In this document: positions 34,246-43,326 of the stretch, one piece after another
How the letters are laid out: each line of letters begins with the position of its first letter
Position numbering within the stretch: position 1 is the stretch's first letter
Assembly (NCBI RefSeq): GCF_945957265.1
Contig: NZ_CAMFKO010000013.1
Location: forward strand, 35,467-99,466
Direction: 5' to 3'
From: an uncultured Dechloromonas sp.
GTDB taxonomy: Bacteria; Pseudomonadota; Gammaproteobacteria; Burkholderiales; Rhodocyclaceae
DNA length: 64,000 nucleotides
The notes under the pieces: generated by a model
Told to the model about the DNA's origin: nothing
Database searches by the model: none
The model's input: only the letters and a program-made list of their open reading frames with translations
Made by a program: the position numbers and the translations under genes

Positions 34246-35688
34246 TCAACCGTCCGCCAGCAGCGCGCACAGTTCGCCGAGACGCTTGATCGCCGCGTCG
34301 ATCCCGGGGCTGTGAGGCCAGCCGCAATTCAGGCGCACGAAATGTTCGTAGCGGTTCGAGTTGGAAAACATCAGCCCCGGCGCCAGCAGGATGCCTTCGG
34401 GCAGGGCCGCGTCGAACAGGCGTTGCGATGACAGGCGATCGGGTAATTCGACCCACAGCGCCATGCCGCCATCGGGACTGTTCATCCGGGTGCCGGCCGG
34501 AAAATAGGCGGTGATCGCTTCGCTCATCTGCTGGCGTTGCACTCTCAGCGCGCTGCGCAGGCGGCGCAGGTGGCGGTCGTAGGCGCTGGAGCCGACGATC
34601 TCGGCGACGGCCAGTTGCGGCAGTTCCTCGTTGTAGTGGGTTTGGGCGTGCTTGAACATCTCGACCCGCGCCTGCCAGCGCCCGCCGGAAATCCAGCCCA
34701 GGCGCAGGCCGGGCGCCAGAACCTTGTGGAATGAGGCGCAATGGATGACGTTGCCGCTCTGGTCCCAGGATTTGAGCGCCCGCTGCGGGGTATCGCCCTC
34801 GCACAGTGCGCTGTAGGTATCGTCCTCGATCAGCGGGATGGCCTGCTGCTCGCAGAAGGCCACCAGGCGGGCCTTGTGGGCGTCGGGCATGATGCTGCCC
34901 AGGGGATTCTGGAGATGGGGGACGACGATCATCGCCTTGATGCCGGGATGGGTTTGAACGGCCAGCTCCAGCGCCTCCAGCGAGATGCCGGTATGCGGGC
35001 TGGTCGGGATTTCCAGCGCCCGCAGGCCCAGGCTTTCGAGGATCTGCAGGATGCCGAAGAAGGTCGGCGATTCGACGGCGACCACGTCGCCGGCCTGGGT
35101 CACCGCCCGCAAGGCAAGGTTCAGTGCTTCGATGCAGCCCTGGGTGACGACGATATCGTCCGGCGAGATCAGCATGCCGGCAGCCAGCGCGCGCCTGGCC
35201 AGAATGCCGCGAAAGCCGGCATTGCCTTTGTGCGGGCCGCTATTGACCAGCACCTCCGGATTGCGGCGCAAGGCCCGGGTGGCGGCGTTCTTCAAGGCCT
35301 CGCCGGGGTACAGGCCGGGCGCGCCCCGCGCCCGGGAAAAGTTGGCCTTGACCGGACCCTGCCGGGTACGGGCGATGAATTCCGAGACCCGGGTATGGAC
35401 GCCGACATACTGGGCCGGATCGATCGGCTGGTTGGCCGGCGGCTCGGCAAGCGGCCGGCTGGCCGTGCGTTGCGGCTGGCGAACGAAGTTGCCGGAGCGC
35501 GGGCGGGATTCGAGCCAGCCTTCGCTTTCCAGCTGCCGGCAGACTTGCAGCGCCGTGCTCAGGCTGACCGAATGGCGCTCCATCAGGGTACGCACGGCGG
35601 GGAAGCGGTCGCCCTGGGCGAGCGTCCGGCTCTCGATTGCGTCGCGATAGTGGTTTGCCAGGCGGCGGTAGAGCGGTAGCGGGTCCAT
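34246..35688 (-). CDS. MocR/PdxR-type GntR-family regulator with aminotransferase domain
   Basis: This 480-aa fusion starts with an N-terminal GntR winged helix (LPLYRRLANHYRDAIESRTL, TLMERHSVSLSTALQVCRQL). A fold-type I aminotransferase domain follows (VTQGCIEALNLALRAVTQAG, VPHLQNPLGSIMP, and the PLP-Lys segment ASFHKVLAPGLRLGWISGG). Members bind DNA and use PLP as effector; targets are often divergent genes. Here the divergent neighbour, 189 nt away, is a DUF2917 gene, a pairing seen in betaproteobacteria. It is probably a transcription factor rather than an enzyme. It converges on hom. Confidence 0.88.
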   Translation of the reverse strand: MDPLPLYRRLANHYRDAIESRTLAQGDRFPAVRTLMERHSVSLSTALQVCRQLESEGWLESRPRSGNFVRQPQRTASRPLAEPPANQPIDPAQYVGVHTRVSEFIARTRQGPVKANFSRARGAPGLYPGEALKNAATRALRRNPEVLVNSGPHKGNAGFRGILARRALAAGMLISPDDIVVTQGCIEALNLALRAVTQAGDVVAVESPTFFGILQILESLGLRALEIPTSPHTGISLEALELAVQTHPGIKAMIVVPHLQNPLGSIMPDAHKARLVAFCEQQAIPLIEDDTYSALCEGDTPQRALKSWDQSGNVIHCASFHKVLAPGLRLGWISGGRWQARVEMFKHAQTHYNEELPQLAVAEIVGSSAYDRHLRRLRSALRVQRQQMSEAITAYFPAGTRMNSPDGGMALWVELPDRLSSQRLFDAALPEGILLAPGLMFSNSNRYEHFVRLNCGWPHSPGIDAAIKRLGELCALLADG

Positions 35689-35877
35689 GTCTCATCTTCC
35701 TCCGGCCAGGCTCTCGCCGGCAGATATAGATTCGGGAAAAACGAACCATAACAGATGGTGAATATAGTTAATTGCTTCGGTTCAGATTGTTCATTCCTGT
35801 GGCTGTTCCGGTCCACTTGTCCCGCCTACGATAGGCCTGTCTCCCGAGGTTTCGGGAATCTGGAAAGGAGAGCGGAA

Positions 35878-36213
35878 ATGGACGACAGGCGGACAATCGG
35901 ATTATCGGTCGGCAGGGGCGAGACAAGGCAATTCCTGCTCGAGGCCGGCAGCATGGTGCTGGTCGTATCCGGGGATGTGAACATCGGGCAGACGACGGAC
36001 TGGGTGTGCGGTCAGGCGCTGCGGGTGACGCAGCGTCTTGTCGGCGAGGAGGTGTGGGTTGCCGAAGTGGGCGGCTGGATCGATATCGTCGGAAATCGCA
36101 GCGCGCAACTGGCTGTCATCCCGCAGGACCGCATTTCGTTCTGGCGCAAGGTCGGAGGCTGCCTTGAGTCGTGGATTGCCAGCGCCACGACGCGGCGCGG
36201 GGCGGCGGGATAA
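35878..36213 (+). CDS. DUF2917 domain-containing protein
   Basis: This small soluble protein of 111 aa has a beta-rich cupin-like core (RQFLLEAGSMVLVVSGDVNI, DIVGNRSAQLAVIPQDRIS). The start has AAAGGAGAGCGGAA upstream, a strong ribosome-binding site. The family has no known function and is usually beside a MocR regulator, as here, which suggests that the regulator controls it. A -10-like TACGAT at 35827-35832 lies upstream, but no matching -35 is clear. Confidence 0.8.
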   Translation: MDDRRTIGLSVGRGETRQFLLEAGSMVLVVSGDVNIGQTTDWVCGQALRVTQRLVGEEVWVAEVGGWIDIVGNRSAQLAVIPQDRISFWRKVGGCLESWIASATTRRGAAG

Positions 36214-36319
36214 CCTCTGCCGCGGTAAGCCTATTGCGATACGGATCAAGGAATTGCGCCGCGACCCCGGGCAGAATCGATTCCGATTGCCATTCCGGCA
36301 AGCCACTCAAGGAGTTATG

Positions 36320-36595
36320 ATGCAAACCATTCATCCCGTTCATTCCTGTGACCGCCCCACTGCCGAAGCCCTCTATCCGTTCGACGCGCGCGGTATCGCC
36401 AAGCGCTTCCGCCATGCCGCCATCTTCGGCGCCCTGGATGCGCTGATGCCGGGCGAAACCATGCGCTTCTGCAACGATCACGATCCGCTGCCGCTGCTCG
36501 CCCAATTGCAGCAGCGTTATGGCCAGCACCTGAGCATCGAGTACCAGCAGCGCGAGCCGGGCGCCATCGTCATCGACTTCAAAGTCATTGCCTGA
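36320..36595 (+). CDS. DUF2249 domain-containing protein
   Basis: This 91-aa protein has the DUF2249 pattern: HAAIFGALDALMPGETMRFC near the middle, NDHDPLPLLAQLQQRYG, then the C-terminal strands SIEYQQREPGAIVIDFKV. The domain resembles SirA/TusA-like small folds and is common near nitrogen-oxide and anaerobic-respiration genes. Of two consecutive ATGs the second (36320) has GGAG at 5 nt spacing. The next gene starts directly at the stop (TGA then GTG), so they are translationally coupled. Confidence 0.82.
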   Translation: MQTIHPVHSCDRPTAEALYPFDARGIAKRFRHAAIFGALDALMPGETMRFCNDHDPLPLLAQLQQRYGQHLSIEYQQREPGAIVIDFKVIA

Positions 36596-37720
36596 GTGAT
36601 ACGGACAGCGAGCCTCAGCCTTCTTGCCCTGATCGCCAGCGTCGCGCTGGCACTGAGCGGCTGGGGTTCGCCTCTGGCGGTGGCGCATCTGGCGTTCGCC
36701 GTCGGCATCGTGCCGCTGATCTTCGCGGCGATGATGCATTTCGTGCCGGTGCTTACGCGTACCGGCGACACCGATTCCCGCATGGCCCTGCTGCCCAACG
36801 TGGTGCAGCTTTTCGGACTGCTTGCCGTCAGCGGCATGCAGGGCTGGCTCCCCTTCGCGGCGGTTTATGTCGCGGCGGCGTGCGATGTGGCGGCAGCGGG
36901 CGTATTGATCAACTGGATCGCCTTGCGGGTCAGGGCGACGCTGGGTACCCCGCATCCCGGCTGGCGCTGGTACGGCGTGGCCATCGGCTGCCTGATCCTG
37001 GCGCTGCTGAGCATCCTGCTGATCCCGTTCTGGCCCAACTACTGGCGTGCCCTGCGGCTGTTCCACCTTCATCTCAATACCCTGGGCCTGATCGGCCTGG
37101 CGGCGCTGGGAACCTTGCCGGTATTGCTGCCGACCGCCTTGGGCAAGCCCGATCCGGAGGCCGCCGGCTGGTTGCGCCGGCGCCTGTGGCTGGTTGCCTC
37201 GGGCGCCCTGGTGGTCGCCACCGGCGCCGTGATCGCCTGGCCTTTCTCGGCACCCGGCGCCATGCTGATCTTTGTCAGCGTGCTGGGGCTGGCCGGCCAG
37301 TGGATTCGACGCTTCGGCATACGACCCTTGTTGAACGACGGGGCTGCCGCCTCCTTGCTGGCATCCCTGTGCGGCTTGTTGCTGGCGCTGCTGGCCGGGC
37401 TGCTGCATGGTGCCGGCTTCCTGTCGGCGCGCGCGTCCTTGTCGGCCTGGGCCGCTGGCTTCCTGTTGCCGCTGGTCAGCGGGGCCCTCAGCCAGTTGCT
37501 GCCGGTCTGGCGCTGGCCGGGGCCGGCGACCCCGGAGCGCCTGGCCATGCGGCAGCGCCTGGTGGCCACCGGCGCGCTGCGCGGCGCCTTGTTCGTCGCG
37601 TCGGCGCTGGCCTTGCTGGCCGGATTCCAGGCCTTGGGTGGCGGCTTGCTGCTGGCTGCCGTCGGCCTGTTTGTGATCGCGCTGGCGCAAGCCGTGCGCG
37701 TGCGGCGTCCAACGCGGTAA
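36596..37720 (+). CDS. Multi-spanning membrane protein, NnrS-like
   Basis: This 374-aa protein is almost wholly made of hydrophobic helices (about ten to twelve). It has conserved-looking His residues within membrane segments (LIFAAMMHFVPVLTRTGD, RLFHLHLNTLGLIGLAALGT, GLLHGAGFLSARA), as in heme/copper proteins of the NnrS type linked to nitric oxide metabolism. The start is GTG immediately after the DUF2249 stop. The family call is tentative, since the classical NnrS consensus cannot be confirmed by eye. The upstream DUF2249 gene fits a nitrogen-oxide or redox role. Confidence 0.6.
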   Translation: MIRTASLSLLALIASVALALSGWGSPLAVAHLAFAVGIVPLIFAAMMHFVPVLTRTGDTDSRMALLPNVVQLFGLLAVSGMQGWLPFAAVYVAAACDVAAAGVLINWIALRVRATLGTPHPGWRWYGVAIGCLILALLSILLIPFWPNYWRALRLFHLHLNTLGLIGLAALGTLPVLLPTALGKPDPEAAGWLRRRLWLVASGALVVATGAVIAWPFSAPGAMLIFVSVLGLAGQWIRRFGIRPLLNDGAAASLLASLCGLLLALLAGLLHGAGFLSARASLSAWAAGFLLPLVSGALSQLLPVWRWPGPATPERLAMRQRLVATGALRGALFVASALALLAGFQALGGGLLLAAVGLFVIALAQAVRVRRPTR

Positions 37721-37752
37721 AATCGCAGTTTTTCGCTTTCCAGGTCTTCGCC

Positions 37753-39180
37753 ATGCGCTATCTCTCGACTCGCGGTCACGCCGCGCCCCAGGCTTTCTGC
37801 GACATCCTCCTCGGTGGCCTGGCCCCGGATGGCGGCCTCTACCTGCCGGAGGCCTACCCGCAGATCACCCGTGCCGAGCTCGACGCCTGGCGCCAGCTGT
37901 CGTATGCCGACCTGGCCTATGAAATCCTCTCCAAGTTCATCACCGACATTCCGCCCGCCGATCTCAAGGCACTGGTCGCCAGGACCTACACCGGCGAGGT
38001 CTATTGCCACGCCCGTAACGGCGGTGACGCAGCCCAGATCACGCCGCTGACCAAGCTGGAAGATGGCCTGTACACGCAGGAGCTGTCGAACGGCCCGACG
38101 CTGGCCTTCAAGGACATGGCGATGCAGTTGCTCGGCAACCTGTTCGAGTACGTGCTTGACAAGCGCGGCGAGGCCATCAACATCCTCGGCGCCACCTCAG
38201 GCGATACCGGCTCGGCTGCCGAGTACGCGATGCGCGGCAAGCACAACGTCAAGGTCTTCATGCTGTCGCCGGACGGCAAGATGAGCGCCTTCCAGCGCGC
38301 CCAGATGTATTCGCTGCAGGATGCCAACATCTTCAACATCGCCGTGACCGGCATGTTCGACGACGCGCAGGACATCGTGAAGGCGGTTTCCAACGACGCC
38401 GAATTCAAGGCCAAATACAAGATCGGCGCCGTCAATTCGATCAACTGGGCGCGTGTCGCGGCACAGATCGTCTATTACTTCCAGGGCTATTTCCTGGCCA
38501 CCAAGTCCAATGACGAGCAGGTCGCGTTTACCGTGCCCTCCGGCAATTTCGGCAACATCTGCGCCGGCCACATCGCCCGCATGATGGGCCTGCCGATCGC
38601 CCAGCTGGTGCTGGCCACCAACGAAAACGACGTGCTCGACGAGTTCTTCCGCACCGGCGTCTATCGTCCGCGCACCTCGGTCGAGACCAGCGTCACTTCC
38701 AGCCCGTCGATGGACATCTCCAAGGCGTCGAACTTCGAGCGCTTCGTGTTCGACCTGGTCGGGCGCGATCCTGCCGTCGTCCGCGAACTGTGGGCCAAGG
38801 TCGACAAGGGCGAGGCCTTCGACCTGTCGGCGACGCCGCATTGGGCCAGGATGCCGCAATTCGCCTTCGTGTCCGGCAAGAGCACGCACAACGACCGTAT
38901 CAAGACCATCCGCTTCGCCCAGGGCCGCTACAACGTCATGCTCGACACCCACACGGCCGACGGCCTGAAGGTGGCGCTGGAACATCGCCAGGCGGGTATC
39001 CCGATGATCGTTCTCGAAACCGCCCAGCCGGCCAAGTTCGAGGAAACCATCCGCGAGGCGCTGGGCACCGAGCCGGTGCGTCCGGCCGACCTCAAGGGCA
39101 TCGAGAACCTGCCGCAGCGCGTCGTCGTCATGGCGCCGGACGTCGTGGCCATCAAGCAGTTCGTCGTCGAGCGCGTTTGA
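37753..39180 (+). CDS. thrC: Threonine synthase
   Basis: This 475-aa PLP enzyme converts O-phosphohomoserine to threonine. It is of the long class found in Gram-negatives and yeast: N-terminus MRYLSTRGHAAPQAFCDILL, PLP-Lys motif NGPTLAFKDMAMQLLGNLFE, ATSGDTGSAAEYAMRGK, and FTVPSGNFGNICAGHIARMM for phosphate binding. It lies 32 nt after the membrane-protein gene and 3.5 kb from hom, to which it is usually adjacent in this group. Confidence 0.97.
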   Translation: MRYLSTRGHAAPQAFCDILLGGLAPDGGLYLPEAYPQITRAELDAWRQLSYADLAYEILSKFITDIPPADLKALVARTYTGEVYCHARNGGDAAQITPLTKLEDGLYTQELSNGPTLAFKDMAMQLLGNLFEYVLDKRGEAINILGATSGDTGSAAEYAMRGKHNVKVFMLSPDGKMSAFQRAQMYSLQDANIFNIAVTGMFDDAQDIVKAVSNDAEFKAKYKIGAVNSINWARVAAQIVYYFQGYFLATKSNDEQVAFTVPSGNFGNICAGHIARMMGLPIAQLVLATNENDVLDEFFRTGVYRPRTSVETSVTSSPSMDISKASNFERFVFDLVGRDPAVVRELWAKVDKGEAFDLSATPHWARMPQFAFVSGKSTHNDRIKTIRFAQGRYNVMLDTHTADGLKVALEHRQAGIPMIVLETAQPAKFEETIREALGTEPVRPADLKGIENLPQRVVVMAPDVVAIKQFVVERV

Positions 39181-39806
39181 GCGTCGACCACGAGGCGTTC
39201 TGGTCGGCCCGCTATCGCGACGCGGGCGACGATTTCCTGTTCGGCACGGCGCCGAACGGTTTCCTTGCCTCGCAGGCAGAACGCTTCGCAGCCGGCATGT
39301 CGGTGCTGTCGGTGGCCGATGGCGAAGGTCGCAATGCCGTCTGGCTGGCCGGGCAGGGTTGCCGGGTGACGGCCACCGAAATCTCCCCGGTCGCCCTGGG
39401 CAAGGCCGAAAAGCTGGCCGGGGCAAGGCGGGTGGCGGTGGACTGGCAGCAGGCCGATATCCTGAACTGGACCTGGCCGGAAGACGCCTACGATGCCGTG
39501 GTCGGCATCTTCATCCAGTTCGCGACGCCGGAGGAGCGCCCCCGGCAGATCGCCGGCATGAAGCAGGCGGTCAGGCCCGGCGGTTTCCTGCTATTGCAGG
39601 GTTATACCCCCAGGCAACTGGACTATCGCACCGGTGGGCCGTCGGCGGTGGAGAACCTGTATACCGAGGCGCTGCTGCGCGGCTTGTTCGCCGATTGGGA
39701 AATCGTGCTGCTGCGCGAGCACGAGGATGTTCTGGAGGAGGGAACGGCGCATTGCGGCCGTTCGGCGCTGATCGATCTCGTGGCGCGCAAGCCTACAGGT
39801 AGATGA
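39177..39806 (+). CDS. Class I SAM-dependent methyltransferase (TehB-like)
   Basis: This 209-aa protein begins FWSARYRDAGDDFLFGTAPN with motif I VLSVADGEGRNAVWLAGQG, motif II region VTATEISPVALGKAEKLAGA and YDAVVGIFIQFATPEERPRQ. This is the pattern of TehB/thiopurine-type small-molecule methyltransferases common in betaproteobacteria. No ATG or GTG is available near the domain start; TTG at 39177 overlaps the thrC stop as TTGA, a typical coupling, and is taken as the start. The substrate is unknown. Confidence 0.82.
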   Translation: MSVDHEAFWSARYRDAGDDFLFGTAPNGFLASQAERFAAGMSVLSVADGEGRNAVWLAGQGCRVTATEISPVALGKAEKLAGARRVAVDWQQADILNWTWPEDAYDAVVGIFIQFATPEERPRQIAGMKQAVRPGGFLLLQGYTPRQLDYRTGGPSAVENLYTEALLRGLFADWEIVLLREHEDVLEEGTAHCGRSALIDLVARKPTGR

Positions 39807-39930
39807 CGGCGGGGAAGACGGCCACGGCGAGTACCAGCACCAGCCATTCGAGGTTGTGACGGGCCAGGAAGCCCGTGAAGTGCAACACCAGAATCGAGAT
39901 CGCGACGACGTAGAACAACGCGAACAGCAT
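39793..39930 (-). CDS. Small membrane protein, 45 aa
   Basis: This short ORF encodes two hydrophobic helices (ALFYVVAISILVLHFTGFLA and LEWLVLVLAVAVFPAVIYL) joined by the polar turn RHN. CAGGGG precedes the ATG by 7-8 nt. The start at 39930 rather than 39975 puts the first helix at the N-terminus. It overlaps the methyltransferase 3' end on the other strand by 14 nt. It could be a real small protein or a chance frame; the ribosome site and clean helices favour the former. Confidence 0.5.
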   Translation of the reverse strand: MLFALFYVVAISILVLHFTGFLARHNLEWLVLVLAVAVFPAVIYL

Positions 39931-40000
39931 GTGGGTACCCCTGAGTTTTATTGTAATCGACCGTCTGTCCGGCAATTATGACGATTATCTGCCGAAATGC

Positions 40001-40864
40001 CTAGCCAACGAAGCGCATGGACAGGTCGAGCGCCTTGACGTCCTTGGTCAGGGCGCCAACCGAGATGCGATCCACCCCGGTCTCGGCGATGCCGCGGATC
40101 GTTTCCAGCGTGACGTTGCCCGAGGCCTCCAGGATGGCGCGGCCGGCGTTGATTCGCGAGGCTTCGCGCATCGTGTCGAGGCCGAAATTGTCGAGCAGGA
40201 TCATCGTCGCGCCGGCATTCAAGGCTTGATGCAGTTCGTCGAGGCTTTCGACTTCGATCTGGATGAACTTGCAGCGCTCCCCGGCCTGCCCGGCAACCTG
40301 CTGGGCGGCGGCCATGGCCTGGGCGATGCCGCCGGCGGCGTGGATATGGTTTTCCTTGATCAGGATGGCATCCCACAGCGCGAGGCGATGGTTGCCGCCG
40401 CCACCGGCGCGGACAGCGTATTTCTGGGCGATGCGCAGGCCGGGCAGGGTCTTGCGGGTGTCGACGACCTGCGCCCCGGTGCCGGCGATGGCATCGGCGT
40501 AGATGCGCGCCTTGCTGGCGACGGCGGAAAGCAGTTGCAGGAAGTTCAGCGCGCTGCGCTCGGCGGTCAGCAAGGCGCGGCCGTTGCCTTCGATTTCGCA
40601 CAGCAGCTGGTTCGGCGCGATGCGATCGCCATCGGCGCCGTGCCAGGTCACCGTGGCCGTCGGGTCGCAGCGGCGCACGCATTCGTCGAACCAGGCGGTG
40701 CCGCAGAGGACGCCGGCTTCGCGGGAAATGACGGTGGCCTTGACGCGGCGTTCGCCGGGGACGAGGCTGGCGGTCAGGTCGCCGGCGCCGACATCCTCGG
40801 TCAGGGCGGCAGCCACGTTGCGGTTGATTTCGGCGGTCAGCGGGTAGTCGAATTCGATGGTCAT
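40001..40864 (-). CDS. nadC: Nicotinate-nucleotide pyrophosphorylase (quinolinate phosphoribosyltransferase)
   Basis: This 287-aa enzyme makes nicotinate mononucleotide from quinolinate and PRPP in NAD synthesis. Motifs seen are ALTEDVGAGDLTASLVPGER, ERSALNFLQLLSAVASKAR, VVDTRKTLPGLRIAQKYAVR, GGNHRLALWDAILIKENHI and the C-terminal GVDRISVGALTKDVKALD. The length is typical. It follows nnr by 32 nt on the same strand and is the last gene of this minus-strand run. No terminator is evident after it. Confidence 0.96.
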   Translation of the reverse strand: MTIEFDYPLTAEINRNVAAALTEDVGAGDLTASLVPGERRVKATVISREAGVLCGTAWFDECVRRCDPTATVTWHGADGDRIAPNQLLCEIEGNGRALLTAERSALNFLQLLSAVASKARIYADAIAGTGAQVVDTRKTLPGLRIAQKYAVRAGGGGNHRLALWDAILIKENHIHAAGGIAQAMAAAQQVAGQAGERCKFIQIEVESLDELHQALNAGATMILLDNFGLDTMREASRINAGRAILEASGNVTLETIRGIAETGVDRISVGALTKDVKALDLSMRFVG

Positions 40865-40896
40865 GTCAGGCGTCGGGCAGCGGTGGAGGGCGCATT

Positions 40897-42393
40897 TTAC
40901 AGGCTGTTGCCCGGGCTGACCCAGGCGTTGTAGAGATGGCGGGCGGCGTCGACGATTTCGCCGGCGGTCAGGCCGACCGGGCCGACGCCCTGCGCCACCA
41001 GGCGGTCGGCCGCCGCGCCGTGCAGATGGACGGCCGCCAGCAAGGCGGCTGGCGCAGGCCAGTTCTGGGCGAGCAGCGCGACGATCAGGCCGCACAGGAC
41101 GTCGCCCATGCCGGCGGAGGCCATGCCGGGATTGCCGGTGGTGTTGATCCACCAGCGGCCTTCCGGCGTGGCGATGACCGTGCCGCAGCCCTTGAGGGCG
41201 ACATAGCTGCGATAGCGCTCGGCCAGCTCGAGGGCGGATCGGATGCGGTCGCTTTGCACGTCGCGCACCGAGCAGCCGAGCAGGCGGCCGGCTTCGGCCG
41301 GGTGCGGGGTCAGGATGGCCGGCCCGACGCGGTTGGTGAGGTTGCCCTCGAGACGGCCGTCTTCGGCCAGCAGGTTGAGCGCGTCGGCATCGAGCACCAG
41401 TTGCACCGGTGCCTTGAGCGATTGTTCGAGCAGGCGCAGCGCCTCGGATGAGCGGCCGAGGCCCGGGCCGCAGGCCAGGGCCTGGAGATCGGCCTGCAGC
41501 AAGGTATCGGCCCGGCGCAGCATGAGCTCGGGCTGCTCCAGGTCGACCGCCGGGGCGTCGGAGTCGAGCATGCCGAGATAGACGCGACCGGCGCCCAGCT
41601 TGAGGGCTGCCCGGCCGGCCAGGAAGGCGGCGCCGACCATGGACTTGCTGCCGCCGAGAATGCCGGCGCTGCCGAAACTGCCTTTGTGGGTATTCAGCCG
41701 GCGCGGCCGGAGGCGGTCGGCGAAATGCGCGCGAAACAGCAGGTGGCCATCCGGATTCGCTGCGGAGGAGACGTCGAGTTCGAGGTTGGCAATGCGTATC
41801 TCGCCGCAATGGTCCGGGCCGTCGCCGGTATGCAGGCCGGGCTTGTCGGCGATGAAGCTCAGGGTATGGCTGGCGCCGATGCAGGGAGCATGGCTGACGC
41901 CGGTGTCGGCATTCAGCCCGGAGGGGCAGTCGAGCGCCAGCAGGGGGCAGGCGTCGCGGTCGGCCAGCTTGTTGGCGCAGACGATCCAGCGGGCATGGAT
42001 GCCTTCCGGGGCGCGCCTGAGGCCGATGCCGAAGAGCCCATCGACGACCAGCGACCAGCGTTCATCTTCCGGTATGTCGGCATGGGTCGTGCCGCCCTCG
42101 GCCGTGAAGCGCCGGTAGGCGGCCAGGGCGTCGGCCGGGAGGCTGTCGGGGGCGGCGGCGAGGACGACGCACACCGCGAAAAAGCGTTGGCGGAGCAGGC
42201 GGGCCATTTCCAGCGCATCGCCGCCGTTGTTGCCGGGGCCGGCGAGGACCAGGATGGGCCGCCCGTTGGCGCCGGCCAGTTGCGCGGCCCAGTCGGCCGC
42301 CGCGGCGCCGGCGCGCTGCATCAGCGGCTGGTCGGCATGCTTGGCCTCGAGCTGGCGCAGCGCTGGCGAGCGGTAGAGGGCATTGGAAATCAT
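40897..42393 (-). CDS. nnr: Bifunctional NAD(P)H-hydrate epimerase/ADP-dependent dehydratase
   Basis: This 498-aa repair enzyme has an N-terminal YjeF epimerase domain (VLAGPGNNGGDALEMARLLR, LDCPSGLNADTGVSHAPC). The C-terminal ribokinase-like dehydratase domain has THKGSFGSAGILGGSKSMVG, LDADALNLLAEDGRLEGNLT, ILTPHPAEAGRLLG and GNPGMASAGMGDVLCGLIVA. It restores damaged hydrated NADH and NADPH. It starts 9 nt after the histone-deacetylase-like gene. Complete. Confidence 0.95.
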   Translation of the reverse strand: MISNALYRSPALRQLEAKHADQPLMQRAGAAAADWAAQLAGANGRPILVLAGPGNNGGDALEMARLLRQRFFAVCVVLAAAPDSLPADALAAYRRFTAEGGTTHADIPEDERWSLVVDGLFGIGLRRAPEGIHARWIVCANKLADRDACPLLALDCPSGLNADTGVSHAPCIGASHTLSFIADKPGLHTGDGPDHCGEIRIANLELDVSSAANPDGHLLFRAHFADRLRPRRLNTHKGSFGSAGILGGSKSMVGAAFLAGRAALKLGAGRVYLGMLDSDAPAVDLEQPELMLRRADTLLQADLQALACGPGLGRSSEALRLLEQSLKAPVQLVLDADALNLLAEDGRLEGNLTNRVGPAILTPHPAEAGRLLGCSVRDVQSDRIRSALELAERYRSYVALKGCGTVIATPEGRWWINTTGNPGMASAGMGDVLCGLIVALLAQNWPAPAALLAAVHLHGAAADRLVAQGVGPVGLTAGEIVDAARHLYNAWVSPGNSL

Positions 42394-42402
42394 CGTCGGA
42401 TT

Positions 42403-43302
42403 CTATCCCCAAGTGCGTTTGGCATGGCGGATGGTCGTCGCGTGAATGCGCACCGTATCGTCGATCTGGCGGGCATAGCCGCCGGCCATGGCGATGGCCA
42501 CGGGAATGTGGGCGTCGCGGCAACGCGAGAAGACGCGGTTGTCGCGCTCGGCCAGCCCGTCGAAGCTCAGGCCCAGCCGCCCCAGCCGGTCGTCATGGTA
42601 AGGATCGGCGCCGGCCAGGTAGATGACCAGGTCGGGGCGGGCGAGGTCGAAAGCCGTATTCAGACCTTCGTCGAGGCGTAGCAGGTAGGCGGCGTCGGAG
42701 CAGCCGTCGGGCAGTTCGATGTCGAGGTCGCTTGCCTCCTTGTCGAACGGGAAGTTGCGGGCGCCGTGCATCGAGAAGGTGAAGATGCTGTCGTCGCCGC
42801 GCAGGATGCTGGCCGTGCCGTTGCCCTGGTGAACGTCGCAATCGACGATCAGGATGCGCCTGGCCCGGCCTTCGGCCTGCATGGCGCGGGCGGCGACGGC
42901 GGCGTCGTTGAAGACGCAGAAGCCTTCGCCGCGGTCGCGAAAGGCATGGTGCGTGCCGCCGGCCAGGTTGGCGCCGACGCCATGCGCCAGTGCCGCCCGG
43001 CAGGCGCAGATGGTGGCGCCGGCCGAGCGGCGGGAGCGTTCGACCATGCCGGCGCTCCACGGAAAACCGATGGCTTTCTGGGCTTTTTCCGGCAGCAGCC
43101 CCTGGCTGACGGCGGCGATATAGGCGGCATCGTGGGCGCGCCCCAGCTCTTCGTCGCTGGCCGCGTGCGGCAGATGGAAGTCGCTCTCGCTGAATTCGCC
43201 GCTGGCGAGCAGGCTTTCGCGCAGCCGGGAATACTTTTCCATCGGGAAACGATGGCCGGCCGGCAGCGGCAGGACGAAGACATCGGTGTAGAACAGCTGC
43301 AC
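42403..43302 (-). CDS. Histone deacetylase-family protein (class II-like/acetoin utilisation type)
   Basis: This 299-aa zinc-dependent amidohydrolase has the active-site His pair in NLAGGTHHAFRDRGEGFCVF. Zinc ligands lie in ILIVDCDVHQGNGTASILRG and VIYLAGADPYHDDRLGRLGL. Bacterial members act on acetylated polyamines or other small amides, so histone is not implied. It begins after a 24-nt gap from the thioredoxin gene and is followed 9 nt later by nnr. The length is typical of small bacterial members. Confidence 0.92.
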   Translation of the reverse strand: MQLFYTDVFVLPLPAGHRFPMEKYSRLRESLLASGEFSESDFHLPHAASDEELGRAHDAAYIAAVSQGLLPEKAQKAIGFPWSAGMVERSRRSAGATICACRAALAHGVGANLAGGTHHAFRDRGEGFCVFNDAAVAARAMQAEGRARRILIVDCDVHQGNGTASILRGDDSIFTFSMHGARNFPFDKEASDLDIELPDGCSDAAYLLRLDEGLNTAFDLARPDLVIYLAGADPYHDDRLGRLGLSFDGLAERDNRVFSRCRDAHIPVAIAMAGGYARQIDDTVRIHATTIRHAKRTWG

Positions 43303-43326
43303 GGCCGATGCCTTCGCCGGGTGAAC

